Numbered from the stretch's first letter, positions 24,601-35,119 are shown. The stretch is 64,000 nt of DNA from Luzula sylvatica (GCA_946800325.1 OX326960.1:49657355-49721354), one strand, 5' to 3'. Numbers and translations are program-made. Notes: a model not told the origin generated them from the sequence alone.

Positions 24601-25170
24601 TTTTATATTTTGTAGGGACACCATATACACAACAATCATATAAAGTGAGCGAATCGTTCCCATTCAAGTGGATAAATAAGAAATGGAAAGAAGGCTTTCA
24701 CGTCACTTCGATGACTACAGCTGGCAGTCGCTGGGGCGTTGTGATGTCTCGCAACTCTGGCTTCTCTGATCAGGTATATTACAATTACTAATCATGCACA
24801 ATTTCATGTGTACCCTGTAAATTCCCAAAATATCATTTTGTACCCCTCGATTGAAGGTTGTGGAGTTGGATTTTCTGTATCCGAGTGAGGGGATTCATAG
24901 AAGGTGGGAGAATGGGTACAGAATAACGGCCACGGCTGCAACTGGCGATCAAGCTGCGTTTATTCTGAGCAATCCTAAACGCAAATTAACCGACGAGACT
25001 CAAGAAACCCTTCGCACTTCTGCCTTTCCCAGTAACCACGTCAAGGTATAATAATAATAATAATAATAATAATAAAACCTCTCTTATATTAATATTTTTA
25101 TGTTTTGCAGGAAAAATGGGCTAAGAATCTATATATCGCGTCGATTTGCTATGGGAGGACGGTTTGTTGA
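21645..25170 (+). CDS. MUT9-like / casein-kinase-1-type Ser/Thr kinase (MLK/PPK family)
   Basis: Sixteen coding exons (21645-22031, 22320-22445, 22547-22620, 22708-22777, 22860-22915, 22999-23070, 23176-23270, 23341-23407, 23480-23609, 23685-23903, 23979-24106, 24187-24361, 24444-24534, 24616-24773, 24857-25045, 25111-25170) give 2,097 nt, 698 aa. The N-terminus is basic with RGRGRG repeats (about residues 42-75) and begins [14 protein letters not shown]. Kinase domain: glycine loop GKGGFGQVY (145-153), lysine in VALKF (175), [12 protein letters not shown] (265 on; HGD replaces HRD), DLG (290-292) in place of DFG, and [13 protein letters not shown]. The long C-terminal region ([35 protein letters not shown]) is shared by MLK proteins. 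Family role: nuclear kinases phosphorylating histone H3 and photoperiod/light-signalling proteins. A 5' UTR exon ends at 20992 and the leader intron ends at 21594; a short overlapping upstream ORF starts at 21628. Confidence 0.95.
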
Positions 25171-27482
25171 ACAAGTTCGTATCTATTTATGAAGGTGGTG
25201 AATTAATTTAACGAATCATTTGGTTTTGAAAAAAGATTAGGGGGTTATCGGTTAATCTCCATTGCATAGTTTTTAATATCTGAGTGTAGAAAGCCCTTAA
25301 AAGGGTAAAATGGGAAATGAATGGTATGTGAGAGAGAGAGAGAGGATAGAGAGAGAGAAAGGAAGGGTTTATTATGTGGGGTTTGGCCTGTGTTGTTGTT
25401 AACCCCCCTTGTATAAATAAAAAAAAAGGAAATGGATGTTTTGTGCAAGTAGGCAGAAAGTTAGTCTTAATGATCTGAAAATCTTGTACGTCTTTTGTTA
25501 TCTTTTTTTTTTTTTACTTTTTGTGGGGGAAAGCCAAATTTAGGCTTTTTGAATTGGGGAAAAAATATGGTTAAGTTATATTATATTTTTGAAATTATTT
25601 GGTCCGTTTTGTCTTGATTCTCGCTGTGATTAGTATTTTCTTGTTATGCGTTTTTTTTGTTGAGCTTTTAACAAATTAGAAGAAAAGAAAAATTAGATTC
25701 ATGATTTTGTTAGTCCCTTTCTTTCAAGTTCAAATACCATTCTAAAGAACACATTCAACAATATTAATAATAAATTATCGGAAAAAGTAAACAATACTAA
25801 AAATAAAATATTACATTCAAAAATACTCTTTGGAAAATTGTCCCAATAGCTAATTGAATTATTGAATGGAAAAATGAAAAATAATCATGTTATTGAGAAT
25901 AAATATGAGTTGACTGTTGATTATTTTGCTTGACATTTAAAGATGAGACGTTGAATAATGTGAAATAATTAATGGATGTTTTAATGGAAAGGTTTGAAAT
26001 TTGAAAAGGAATAAGACGTTTAAGCAAGATTCGGCCATTTTACAAGGGGGCATTTGACTGAAATAAACAAAAAATTCAAAGAAATGTACCAAACTGATAT
26101 TTCTTCACTTTACTTCATTTTCAATTTAAAAGAAAAAAAAAATTGCACGAATTATCTTAGAACATTATTCAAACACTTAATGAGTAAAATATTGTTAATT
26201 TCTTTTTTGAAAAGCCAATATCACGTGTAAAATACAAAATATAATCTTTTTTCTCTGTACGACGTTACTCATCGAAGAATTTTCAAATATAACTTCGGCT
26301 TGTTCAAGTTTATTAAAATCACATGTTCGCCTTATTATGAGGAGTTTTTTTTTTAGTATTAACGTGAAAGAAATATGAAAAAAAATTGCTTTATTATGGG
26401 GCGAAAATGTATGAAAAATATATTTTCGCTCCATAAATGAAAATATTTTTCTCTTTATGTTTTTAACACCGGTACTTTTCAAAAAGAGGTTGGTCCCATT
26501 ATGGGGAGAAAATACATTTTCCTCTTTATTGCATTCAAACTAGTATCTTTCAAATATATATATATATATATACACGCCTCAAGATGGAGTGAAAATGTTA
26601 TTTTAACAAATTTGAATAAATCCACGCCACTTCTACAAATTTCGTCGGAAACAGGGTTATACCAAAAAAGATTTAAACATACGAATTCTCTTTTCCCAAA
26701 AAAAAAAATGCTCATTTCTCTTTCTGGGAACTGACATTCTGAGAGCAAGTTTTGAAAATTAAAAATACTGAAAAATATTTTAGTTCTTTTTTCTCACTAA
26801 CTACATTCATTTTTTTCTCAATCTAAAAACATTGCTAAAAAATCACCATCTTTATTATGTGTCTATGATAAGCATTTAATGTGTTACCGTAACATACAAG
26901 ATAACATATTATTGCCGGTCGAATTTGGGTTAAGTTTATATATTTGAGATTTGAGATATATTATATATATTTTGTAAATACAATACATGTGATAACTTTT
27001 TTACATACGAATAATGTTATGTTTTTATATTTTTTTAATGTATGATATACATTTTATATAATAATACAAGTGTAACACTGTTTTTTTTTTGAGTAAAAAG
27101 TGTAACACTGTTTTACATGCATGGTATATTTTTTATTACACGAGTAACATTTCATATAATTTATTTTACTAAATTTAAAACTTTTGTATAATAATTTATA
27201 TATATTTGATCAGCGTGCGATAGATGGTCAAAATAATAAAATGTTTTTTTTTTTACACGTGACATGCTAGGATGAATTCTGGCATGACGGGTCGGCACGC
27301 ATAAGCCGGCTCGCAATAGCCGGCCTCGTAAAATATGTGTTTGGTTTTGCATTTATTACTTACACATGAGATCTGTTGGGGATTTATTTGACAAGGGAGA
27401 TCAATTTACCTTTAAGTGTTCTAATGACCTAGAACTTTATGCAACTTTTTTTCATTTTACTCCAAAAAATATAAAAGGGAAA
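25171..27482. other. Intergenic DNA 3' of the kinase
   Basis: AT-rich; the first few hundred bases should contain the kinase 3' UTR. GA microsatellite at about 25,328-25,362 and (TA)n at about 26,555-26,571. No ORF here shows a recognisable family. No RNA gene seen. Confidence 0.45.
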
Positions 27483-27724
27483 TTTTACTCTTTCCCCCAA
27501 ATTCCCCCAATACCTTGTCGATATAGTTAATTAATTATCACTAATCACTATCTCAATTAATTCAAATAAACTCTATTAACAATTAATAAATATTAACTAT
27601 TAATAGTTAATACATATGTACTTTAATTATATATTAATTAATTATTATTTAATTTTTTTTGTTAATTAAGATGATGATTAATCACTAATTATTTATATCG
27701 GCAAGGTGTGGGGGAAATAGTAAA
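27483..27724. repeat. 242-bp foldback element upstream of GT61
   Basis: Ends are inverted: TTTACTCTTTCCCCCA..ACCTTG(T)CGATATA on the left and TATCGGCAAGGTGTGGGGGAAATAGTAAA-type complement on the right, with further self-complementary AT-rich DNA inside (TTAATTAATTATCACTAATCA and complement). Looks like a MITE; no target duplication determined. It lies 185 bp upstream of a start codon, so it sits in promoter DNA. Confidence 0.65.
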
Positions 27725-27872
27725 TGGGCTCAATATAAAATACAGCATAACTAAAACCGAAAAAATTAGGTTCTAACGTAAATTAGATTCAAATCAAACT
27801 CAAAAACCCACTACAAAACCAACTTGAATAATTCAAATCAGAATTCCAAAATTCAAACGAATGGTATGATTT

Positions 27873-27893
27873 ATGAAGCACAAAAGTAAATAA
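27873..27893 (+). promoter_or_regulatory. uORF created by duplicated start context (MKHKSK)
   Basis: TTATGAAGCACAAA occurs at 27,871 and again at the true start 36 bp downstream. The first copy opens a six-codon uORF that begins with the same four residues as the real protein and then stops. Read directly from the sequence; any effect on translation is inference. Confidence 0.6.
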
Positions 27894-27908
27894 AAAAAAA
27901 AAAGAATT

Positions 27909-30900
27909 ATGAAGCACAAAGGCACTTTGTTTTTGTTCATATTTTCTGTCGCCCTTCTCCTCTCTCTCCAGTTCTTGAGCTTCCAGTATTCTCTCCAATT
28001 CTCACGTCCCTTGTCCTCCTCCATACCAAACGGTTCAAACCAAACCCTAATCTCCATGCTCCGTGATTCAATCACTTTCTTACCCCTCAAAGATCTCAGT
28101 TTTTTGGATACACCAACTTCTGGCCATACATGGTTCATGAGCTCGATAAACGATACATTTGAATTCAACGACTCGGAATACCTCCATTTTCCTTCTAACT
28201 CCTCCAATGGGAGGTTACTTTGCCTCTTACCACACCATCGATATGATGGTGCTAGAAATTTCTACTCATTTGCATATCGCGAGGTTCTGCCACGTGGAGC
28301 GACTCTGTTAAACGGGATGACCTATGTCTCTGACACATACTATGACTATACAAATCTCTGGCACGGGATCACAACTGTGATACCATTTGTTGGCTGGTAC
28401 ATGAGAAGAGGTTGCGCAGTACCACCTTCGAGATGGGTCTTGTTTCATTGGGGTGAGTTGCGTACCGAAATGAGCAAATGGATTAAGTCTGTTGCTGAAG
28501 CTGCGATTGGTACGGTAAATATCGAAACTTTCGAAGGGATCGAAGGGACGGCGTGCTTCGAAGAGGCGGTGGTATTCAGGCATAACAAAGGGGCCATGAC
28601 AAAGGAGAGAACTGGAGAGGTTTATGATAGAATTAGGTGCATGGCGAGAAAGGTTTGTAATGTCGAAATGGAGAAGATTAAGAATAATGGAGAGGTGAAA
28701 ATAACGGTTTTGTTTAGAACCGGTTCAAGGTCGTTCAAGAACGAGACGGCTGTGGTGAAGGCATTTGAGGAGGCGTGTGCGAAAGTAAAAAATTGCAAGG
28801 TTACATCTGCAAAATCTGAAAATTTGTCGTTCTGCGATCAGGTTTAATTGTGTTTCTTTTTCTATTTTGATATTTTAATTTCTATGGATTACGATTCTAT
28901 TATTTTATTTCGATTGAGTTCAATTCAAAATAAATAAAAAATGAAGGCACCAACCAAAGAACTCGGATTTTTTTTTTGATCTTCAAAGAGCACGAAAAAA
29001 CAAAAATTGAGTTCTTCGATTGGTGTCTCAAAATATTATCAGGATTTCAGAGTTTATTTCGAAGAACTCGAAATGTTAACTATATTGTTTATTATCAAAA
29101 TGTGGAATACCATGAATACAGTTATAAAAGGAAATTTTTTTAAAGTAACCAAGTTGAAAAACTTAATACCCGAAATAACCAAGTTTTGAACATAATTCCC
29201 AAAATGTCTTTTGCGGGGTTTGTAATTTCGCCTGGCGAGGTTTGGAACCTCGCCTTTGTTTCCAGCCGTCATTAATTAGGTTAAACAGCAATTAATAAAA
29301 GGCGAGGTTTGGAACTTCGCCAGAAGATGTTTCAAACTTCGCCTTTTCCACTTTTTTAATTTTAATTAACATTTTGGTCATTTTTATTTACAATTTGGTC
29401 CTTTTTATTTACATTTGGGTCATTTTTAGTTTTAATTTACATTTTGGTCCTTTTTATTAACATTTTAGTCCTTTTTTATTTACATTTTGGTCCTTTTGTA
29501 CATTTTTAATTTAAATTTTGGTCCTTTTTTGTTTTAATATACATTTTGATAAACTAAACATATAATAAACTAATAATAATAATAAACCATAACAATATAA
29601 TCTAATAATAATAAACTAAACATATAATAAAAACACCCCAACATAATCTAACAATCATCTCTAGGTGCATTCTGTGTCGGGTCGAAAAAGTCATGACGAC
29701 CACTATATGGAACACGACCATATGAAGTACCGACTCCACCATAGTCCGTGAAGGGGGTTGTGCAGGATCGCCATAATTCGGTCGCGACGTAGAAACATAG
29801 TCCGTGAAGGAGGGTTGGACAAAACGATCGTCATCATTCTGAGAATCGTCCAAAGATAATGCCTCTAGCAAAACCGGCATCCTAGTGGCCATTTGATCCA
29901 AGATCATGCGACATTCGCAATTTTGTGCGCACCGTGCACCTTGTCTAGCACGTCGAATATCAAGTTGGACCTCATTGACCTATAATGAAAATGAGGTAAG
30001 TTATAAAAAAATTATATTACTATATTTAATTAAATTTGAATAAAATACCAAGGATCGCAAAAGTGGACCACTAGGTCGGAAGCTCACATCAGGAGGACTA
30101 ATGTTGGTCACTATCCACCGTCTCGTGATTTGCCAAAACCATCTCATATAATCCTGAAAACCATCTCAATACGGTGAAAATAATGTAATGAAATTGCGAA
30201 AAGCAATATTTGTACCTTTCTAGTAAACCCGCCGTTCAATACGGTCTCGTCTTCCTGAACAATATATGTACCTCGCTGCTCCCACATGTGAATATAACGC
30301 GCCATTTGTGAGTTCTTTAATTTTCCACGAGGTGCCATATTAGGGTTTGGAGGGATGTGTTGCCGAAAATCGAATTGGACCATCACCCTATCCGGTAGGT
30401 GCATTTGCACCGTGTTAGCACATATCAATGGGATTTTGGCCATCCAAAACATAGAACCAACAAATCATTCTGGCGATAAATTCGCCGTCAACTCGTCAGT
30501 ATAAGGGCTCCAAGTAATCTGAAAACAAAATTTTTAATTAATATAATTATAAGTAATTAATTATAAATTTTTTCCTTACTTGTTCTGCTCGTAATTTGTC
30601 GAACTCGTCAGAAAAATATATGACCGCACTTCCTCTATTCCTCTCTCTGTAACTGTGGGCACCCACATAATAGTTCATGAGTGGGTTCCCAACAATCGAT
30701 CCCGGAATACTCATGTGAGGCCGTGCATTGGCAAAATGAAACCAAGCCCAAATCTATCAAAGATTTTTATAATTAATTTGTAAATACACTTTTATAAATA
30801 ATTATTTTGTATAAATAAATGAATGAAAAATTACCTGAACAAGTGAGAACCATCCCGCCGCTGTAGTTTGGCCAATCTGGCATGCATCTCCCAAAGACTT

Positions 30901-33900
30901 GTACAAATGCGCGAGGATGGCGGGACCCCAAGCATACCTCCCGCATGTATCAAAATCCTCCAAAAAATATATGTAACTTGGACTGATTCGGCCTTTTGTG
31001 GGATTGGCCAAAGCCATCGAACCCAGGAAGTACAAGATGTAAGCCCTCGTGAGTCGGTCCCACGTTTCCTCCGTGGGATCAGTGGGTACTATGTGAAACG
31101 TCCTACGCAACCACGGCAATGTAGGACGGTTACCAGGCGGGCAAACCCCAAGCAGACGGGTCAGATCAGCTCCTACATCGTCCTCCCCGCTGATAGCCCT
31201 AAACAACGGAGCACCGTCCGCTACGAAACCAGTCAACAAAGAAACATCACGTAGGGTAATAGTCATCTCTCCATGTGGCATATGAAAGGTGTTCGTCTCC
31301 GGACGCCACCTATGAATCAATGCCGTCAGAAATGGCTGATTCAACTTTACGTACGCGGCCCGCGTGGGGACATAAAATCCTGCTCGCATAAGTCTGGCCT
31401 CCATTTCCGGAGTCGTCAGCGTACAATGGGTCCAGTCGCGACCACCCTGAAATATCGTAATCTCAGGCTTTTCAATCTCGTTGGACACGTGGTTCATTTG
31501 ATCCCTTAAAACGGAAGCATCAACGGGTCCAGGATTATCCATCTATCTGTCCAAGATAGAAAAAAAAAATTAGTTAACAAAAAAAATTAGTTACCAAAAA
31601 TATAGAATTCTACAATCATAACAATTCTACAATTTACAATTCTACACATTCTACAATTCTACAATCCTAATTGTACACATTCTACAATCCTACAATTTAC
31701 AATTCTATAATTCTAAAATTTACAATTCTACAATCCTACAATTATACTATTTTAGATATTCTACAATTCTAGAATTCTACAATCCTACAATTCTACTATT
31801 TTAGATATTCTATAATTCTACAATTAATTCTACAATCCTACAATTCTACTATTTAAGATATTCTAAAATTCTAGAATTCTAGAATTCTACAATCTTAATT
31901 CTACAATTCTACAATTATACTATTTTAGATATTCTACAATTCTACATTTCTAAAATTCTACAATTTCTACAATTATAATAAGAAATTAACACATTTTTCT
32001 AGAATTAAATAAGAAATTTACCTTCTAATGCAAGATGAAAATCTTCAATTTCTAGTCCAATTCGCCAAAAATCACGACGTTATAACTTCAGATCTGCCAC
32101 TTAAAACAACAAATTGACACATTTAACTCAAAATATAATCAATATTTAGTCAATCTTGAACAAAACAAGAAGAAAAAACAACAAAACATACCTATTACAA
32201 GAAGAAATTTGAAGCCCAAATCGGAGAGAAAAAGAGAAAAAGAGGAAGAAAAGGGAGGATGAGAGAGAGACCGAGGAAGGAAGAAGGAAGGAAGGCGGGA
32301 AGTTGAGAAAACAAACAAGCGAAGTTTGAAAGCTCGCCTGGCGAGGTTGCCAACATCGCCTAGTTAATAAAGCGAAGTTTGAAACGTCGCCTCGCATTAA
32401 TAGGTATTTTGACCATAAATACGACCGTTGGAGACAAAAGCGAAGTTTGAAACATCGTCTGGCGAAGTTCCAAACCTCGCCTTTCCTTAATTGCTGTTTA
32501 ACCCAATTAATGACGGCTGGAAACAAAGGCGAGGTTCCAAACCTCGCCAGGCGAAATTACAAACCCCGCAAAAGACATTTTGGGAATTATGTTCAAAACT
32601 TGGTTATTTCGGGTATTAAGTTTTTCAACTTGGTTACTTTGAAAAAATTTCCGTTATAAAACTAAAAAAATATCATATATCATATATACCCTTCATTTCC
32701 TATTTTTTTTTTTCAAAACTATGCTTAAACTACCCTTTATTCCCATTTATTTTTGTATTAAAAAAAAATAAGGAACAAAGGATATTTTTGAAAGGGAAAT
32801 TCTTAAAAAACTCCTCAACATTTTCAAATATTTTTTAAAAACCCCTCACTCTTTGGATACTCAAAAAAAAAAAAAACCTCTAACTGAACTTTTATTTTCA
32901 AAACCCCTATAAGGGTTAAAACTAACTTTCGATAGGTTAAATATTTCTTGGACAAAAATACCATTTTATTTTCGAATTTAATCATTTTAAAAAGTATTTT
33001 TTTGTTATTTTTTAATTAATTTAAAAAAAATCATAATTTCTTTACATTTTCAAAAAACAATTATGATATGTTATCAAATAATATAAACAACAATATTAAA
33101 AAAAACCTTGAAAATATTTTGGTAGAAAAATATTTTTAACGGCAAATTTTTTATTTTCATTCTCTTTATTATGTTTTTTTTAATTGTTTCGTGATTTTTT
33201 ATTTTTTTAACATTGCTAGTTATTTTATTATTATTTTATGTTAATTTTTCATGATAAAATATAAGAAAAGTCACAAAATATATAATGAATGAAATATTAT
33301 AACATATTATTATTATCCTTTTAAATTATTTTTTTTAAAAAGATTATGATTTTTTTTAATTAATAAAAATAACAAAAAATATTTTTTTAATTATTAAATA
33401 TGAAAATAGAAGGCTATTTCAAAACAAAATTTGATCAGAAGTATTTTTTGGAATATCCAAAAGGTTAAGGAATTTTTTAAAATTTTCAAAAAAATTAGGT
33501 TTTTTGTAAGAATTTTCCTTTTGGGAATACTTTTGAACAATACATAAAGAAATGACATGACTGGCATTTCTTATGTTTTATTTGGGTATATTTGATCTTT
33601 CTTAAATGACAGGTCGAGCACGTCGATTTTGAAGATCTTTGACAAAAATTTAACGAGACTATCTAAATATTAATATTATGTTTAATTAACCACAAAATTT
33701 GGGGGCTATGTTAATATTAATTGGAAAACTAAAAAATAGGGGACATTTCTGTGGACGTTTTTTCAAATTATTCTCATGATATTTCACATTTTGCAGAGAT
33801 ATAAACTATAATGATATTATTGATTTTTACACATGTTTCTAACTTAATAGATAATATTTTTTTGATGTCCAATCAAAATACGTTTACTAAAACATTAACA

Positions 33901-34324
33901 TTAATTTTCTCAGGTAAGGTTATTAAGCGAGACCGATATACTAGCGAGTCCACATGGCGCACAAATGACGAACATGATATTCATGGTGAGAAATAGCAGC
34001 ATTATGGAATTTTACCCGTTCGGTTGGGCCGAGATGGCTGGCGAAGGACAGTATGTATTTCGCTGGCTCGCTGACTGGGCGGGAATGAAGCACAAAGGCG
34101 CATGGCGAGATTCTGATCCAGCCTGTGATGTTGATGAGGATGCGAGATCTAAATGTTTGGTTTCTTTTAAGTATAGACAAATGGGAGATAATGCAATGTA
34201 TTTTACGAATTGGACGAGTGAAGTTTTGCAAGAGGTTAAGGAATATAAAAGGAAGTTTGAGTTCGAGCCGTCCAAGAGTTCGAATTCGGGTTCATGTCAA
34301 TGTCGACAATATGTAGATAATTGA
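27909..34324 (+). CDS. Glycosyltransferase family 61 (DUF563), type II Golgi protein, with a 5-kb intron
   Basis: Two exons, 27909-28841 and 33914-34324 (1,344 nt, 447 aa), joined in phase 0 at FCDQ^VRLLSE. Residues about 6-27 form a single hydrophobic signal anchor, giving type II Golgi topology. GT61 features: HWGELRTEMSKWI-type core, FRTGSRSFKNE, and in exon 2 the family signature ETDILASPHGAQMTNMIFM followed by SIMEFYPFGW and W-GM-H-GAWRD. Family role: transfer of pentoses (xylose/arabinose) to cell-wall glucuronoarabinoxylan or of xylose to N-glycans; substrate not decidable here. The intron (28842-33913) is occupied by a 3,523-bp MULE and a 724-bp foldback; donor GTTTAA and acceptor TTTCTCAG are intact. 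Correct splicing over these insertions is assumed. Confidence 0.88.
28944..29023. repeat. 80-bp short inverted repeat in the GT61 intron
   Basis: GGCACCAACCAAAGAACTC at the left pairs with GAGTTCTTCGATTGGTGTC at the right (17 of 19 positions), around a short A/T-rich loop. Could be a tiny MITE or an RNA hairpin in the pre-mRNA. Confidence 0.6.
29210..29343. repeat. Subterminal palindrome array, left end of MULE
   Basis: Imperfect copies of a 20-22-bp palindrome of type GGCGA(A/G)GTTT-AAAC(C/T)TCGCC lie at about 29,213-29,233, 29,234-29,254, 29,301-29,321 and 29,322-29,343. They resemble subterminal motifs bound by transposases; that role is inferred. Confidence 0.65.
29350..29560. repeat. 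ACATTTTGGTCCTTTTTATTT minisatellite inside MULE
   Basis: About nine degenerate copies of a unit of roughly 20-23 bp with the core TTTGGTCCTTTTTA. The same unit forms the array at 34,420-34,830 downstream of the GT61 gene, outside the MULE. Confidence 0.75.
29648..31542 (-). pseudogene. Plant mobile domain (PMD, MAIN/MAIL1-like) gene inside the MULE, disabled
   Basis: Five coding exons on the minus strand: 31542-30835, 30753-30580, 30518-30216, 30153-30049 and 29979-29648, all with GT-AG junctions and phase-0 joins. The product has typical PMD (PF10536) features: LNQPFLTALIHRWRPETNTF, GEMTITLRDVSLLTG, RRTFHIVPTDPTEETWDRL, ARAYILYFLGSMA-like helix, YAWGPAILAHLYKSL, then IPLICANTVQMHLPDRVMVQF and MRWFWQITRRW. 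Exon 3 has an in-frame TGA at 30467-30465. In exon 5 a one-base shift near a C5 run (about 29,762-29,768) moves the frame away from an alternative frame that ends cleanly at a TAG (29650-29648). 5' UTR exons are suggested near 32,193-32,300 and 32,022-32,095. Family: MAIN/MAIL1 act in genome maintenance and TE silencing; many copies are TE-borne. Confidence 0.85.
31600..31985. repeat. TTCTACAAT(CC) low-complexity array in PMD leader intron
   Basis: Dozens of degenerate copies of TTCTACAATTC and CTACAATCCTACAATT interspersed with TACTATTTTAGATATTC. Lies between the inferred PMD 5' UTR exon and its start codon. No coding capacity. Confidence 0.75.
32318..32572. repeat. Subterminal palindrome array, right end of MULE
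   Basis: At least six copies of the palindromic unit (A/G)GCGAAGTTTGAAAC-TCGCC lie at about 32,320, 32,339, 32,371, 32,439, 32,459, 32,527 and 32,549, the last four inside the terminal inverted repeat. Spacing is irregular. Mirrors the array at the left end. Confidence 0.65.
32795..33518. mobile_element. 724-bp foldback element in the GT61 intron
   Basis: The outer 65-70 bp are imperfect inverted repeats: GGAAATTCTTA-AAAAAC..TTTTCAAA..TTTGGATA-TC on the left and the complement at 33,450-33,518 on the right. The interior is also rich in complementary A/T tracts. No ORF. It sits 142 bp right of the MULE, in the same intron. Confidence 0.6.
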
Positions 34325-34419
34325 TTGTGATTATTATACTTATGTATAAAGTTGGAAGAAATGGAGCTCATACATGAGGCCACGTCATCAAGAACTTTTT
34401 TATAAAAAAAATATTTTTC
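34325..34419 (+). other. GT61 3' flank
   Basis: Probable 3' UTR of the glycosyltransferase gene, ending before the minisatellite. Confidence 0.4.
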
Positions 34420-34830
34420 AATTTATATTTTGGTCTTTTTTAGTTTAAAAAATTACATTTCGGTCCTTTTTATTTACATTTTGGTCATTTTTAGTTTAAA
34501 AAGTTACATTTTGCTCCTTTTTATTTATATTTTGCTCCTCTCTTATTTACATTTCGATCCTTTTTTACATTTTTGAATTTACATTTTGGTCATTTTTATT
34601 TATATTTTGATCCTTTTTAATTTAAGTTTATATTTTGGTCCTTTTTATTAACATTTTGGTCCTTTTTATTTACATTTAATTCCTTTTTTACATTTTAATT
34701 TATATTTGGTCCTTTTTATTTATATGTTGGTCCTTTTTAGTTTTAATCTATATTTTGGTCCTTTTTATTTACATTTCGATTTTTTTTTTTACATTTTGAT
34801 TATTTTTTCTTATTTTACATTTGGTCTTTG
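34420..34830. repeat. TTTGGTCCTTTTTATTTACA minisatellite, second array
   Basis: About eighteen degenerate copies of a unit of roughly 20-24 bp with the same core as the array inside the MULE at 29,350-29,560. A 77-codon ORF over it is Phe/Tyr/Leu low complexity and not a gene. Confidence 0.75.
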
Positions 34831-35089
34831 TTTCCTATTTTACATACATATTAAAATTTGTGAATATGTCCTGATTATATTAATCGAATTTAGAAGCACC
34901 TTAGCAAATGCTATTTATACAAATTATATTAGAAAATAATATTCGTGATAGACTAATTTCGTGAACCTCATACATCTATTGACATCATGATATTTGCAAA
35001 TATGTCGTGATTAGATTAATTTAGTTCAAACGCATGCGCGTTAATTCGCACACGCGTTAATTCTATTTAAATAATTATATAAAAAACAT

Positions 35090-35119
35090 CCCGCGCAATT
35101 GCGCGGGGATAAAGCTAGT
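35090..35119 (+). mobile_element. Helitron-like 3' terminus (plus orientation)
   Basis: An 18-nt perfect palindrome CCCGCGCAATTGCGCGGG (35090-35107) is followed by GATAAAG and CTAG (35115-35118) and then T. A GC-rich hairpin just before CTRR and a host T is the Helitron 3' signature. The 5' TC end could not be placed, so the element length is unknown; it may include the minisatellite at 34,420-34,830. Confidence 0.7.

Larger units (their letters stand above)
29121..32661 (-). mobile_element. Mutator-like element (MULE) carrying a plant-mobile-domain gene
   Basis: The element is 29130-32652 (3,523 bp), starting GGAAATTTTTT and ending in its complement, flanked by perfect 9-bp target duplications GTTATAAAA at 29121-29129 and 32653-32661. 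Terminal inverted repeats of about 215 bp (29130-29345 and 32437-32652) differ at only a handful of positions, so the insertion is young. Interior from left: minisatellite (29,350-29,560), PMD gene on the minus strand, TTCTACAAT-type repeat array (31,600-31,985), purine-rich leader region, then palindrome-rich subterminal DNA. No MURA-type transposase is visible, so it is probably non-autonomous. It lies antisense to the host GT61 gene. Confidence 0.9.

Noticed and set aside
26501..26748. Overlapping ORFs on both strands near a TA microsatellite
   Set aside because: Mirror-image open frames from AT-rich DNA; neither has recognisable domains.
32146..32526. 126-codon ORF on the minus strand at the MULE right end
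   Set aside because: Lies across the terminal repeat and purine-rich leader; no conserved protein features.
34706..34939. 77-codon Phe/Tyr-rich ORF
   Set aside because: Translation of the minisatellite.
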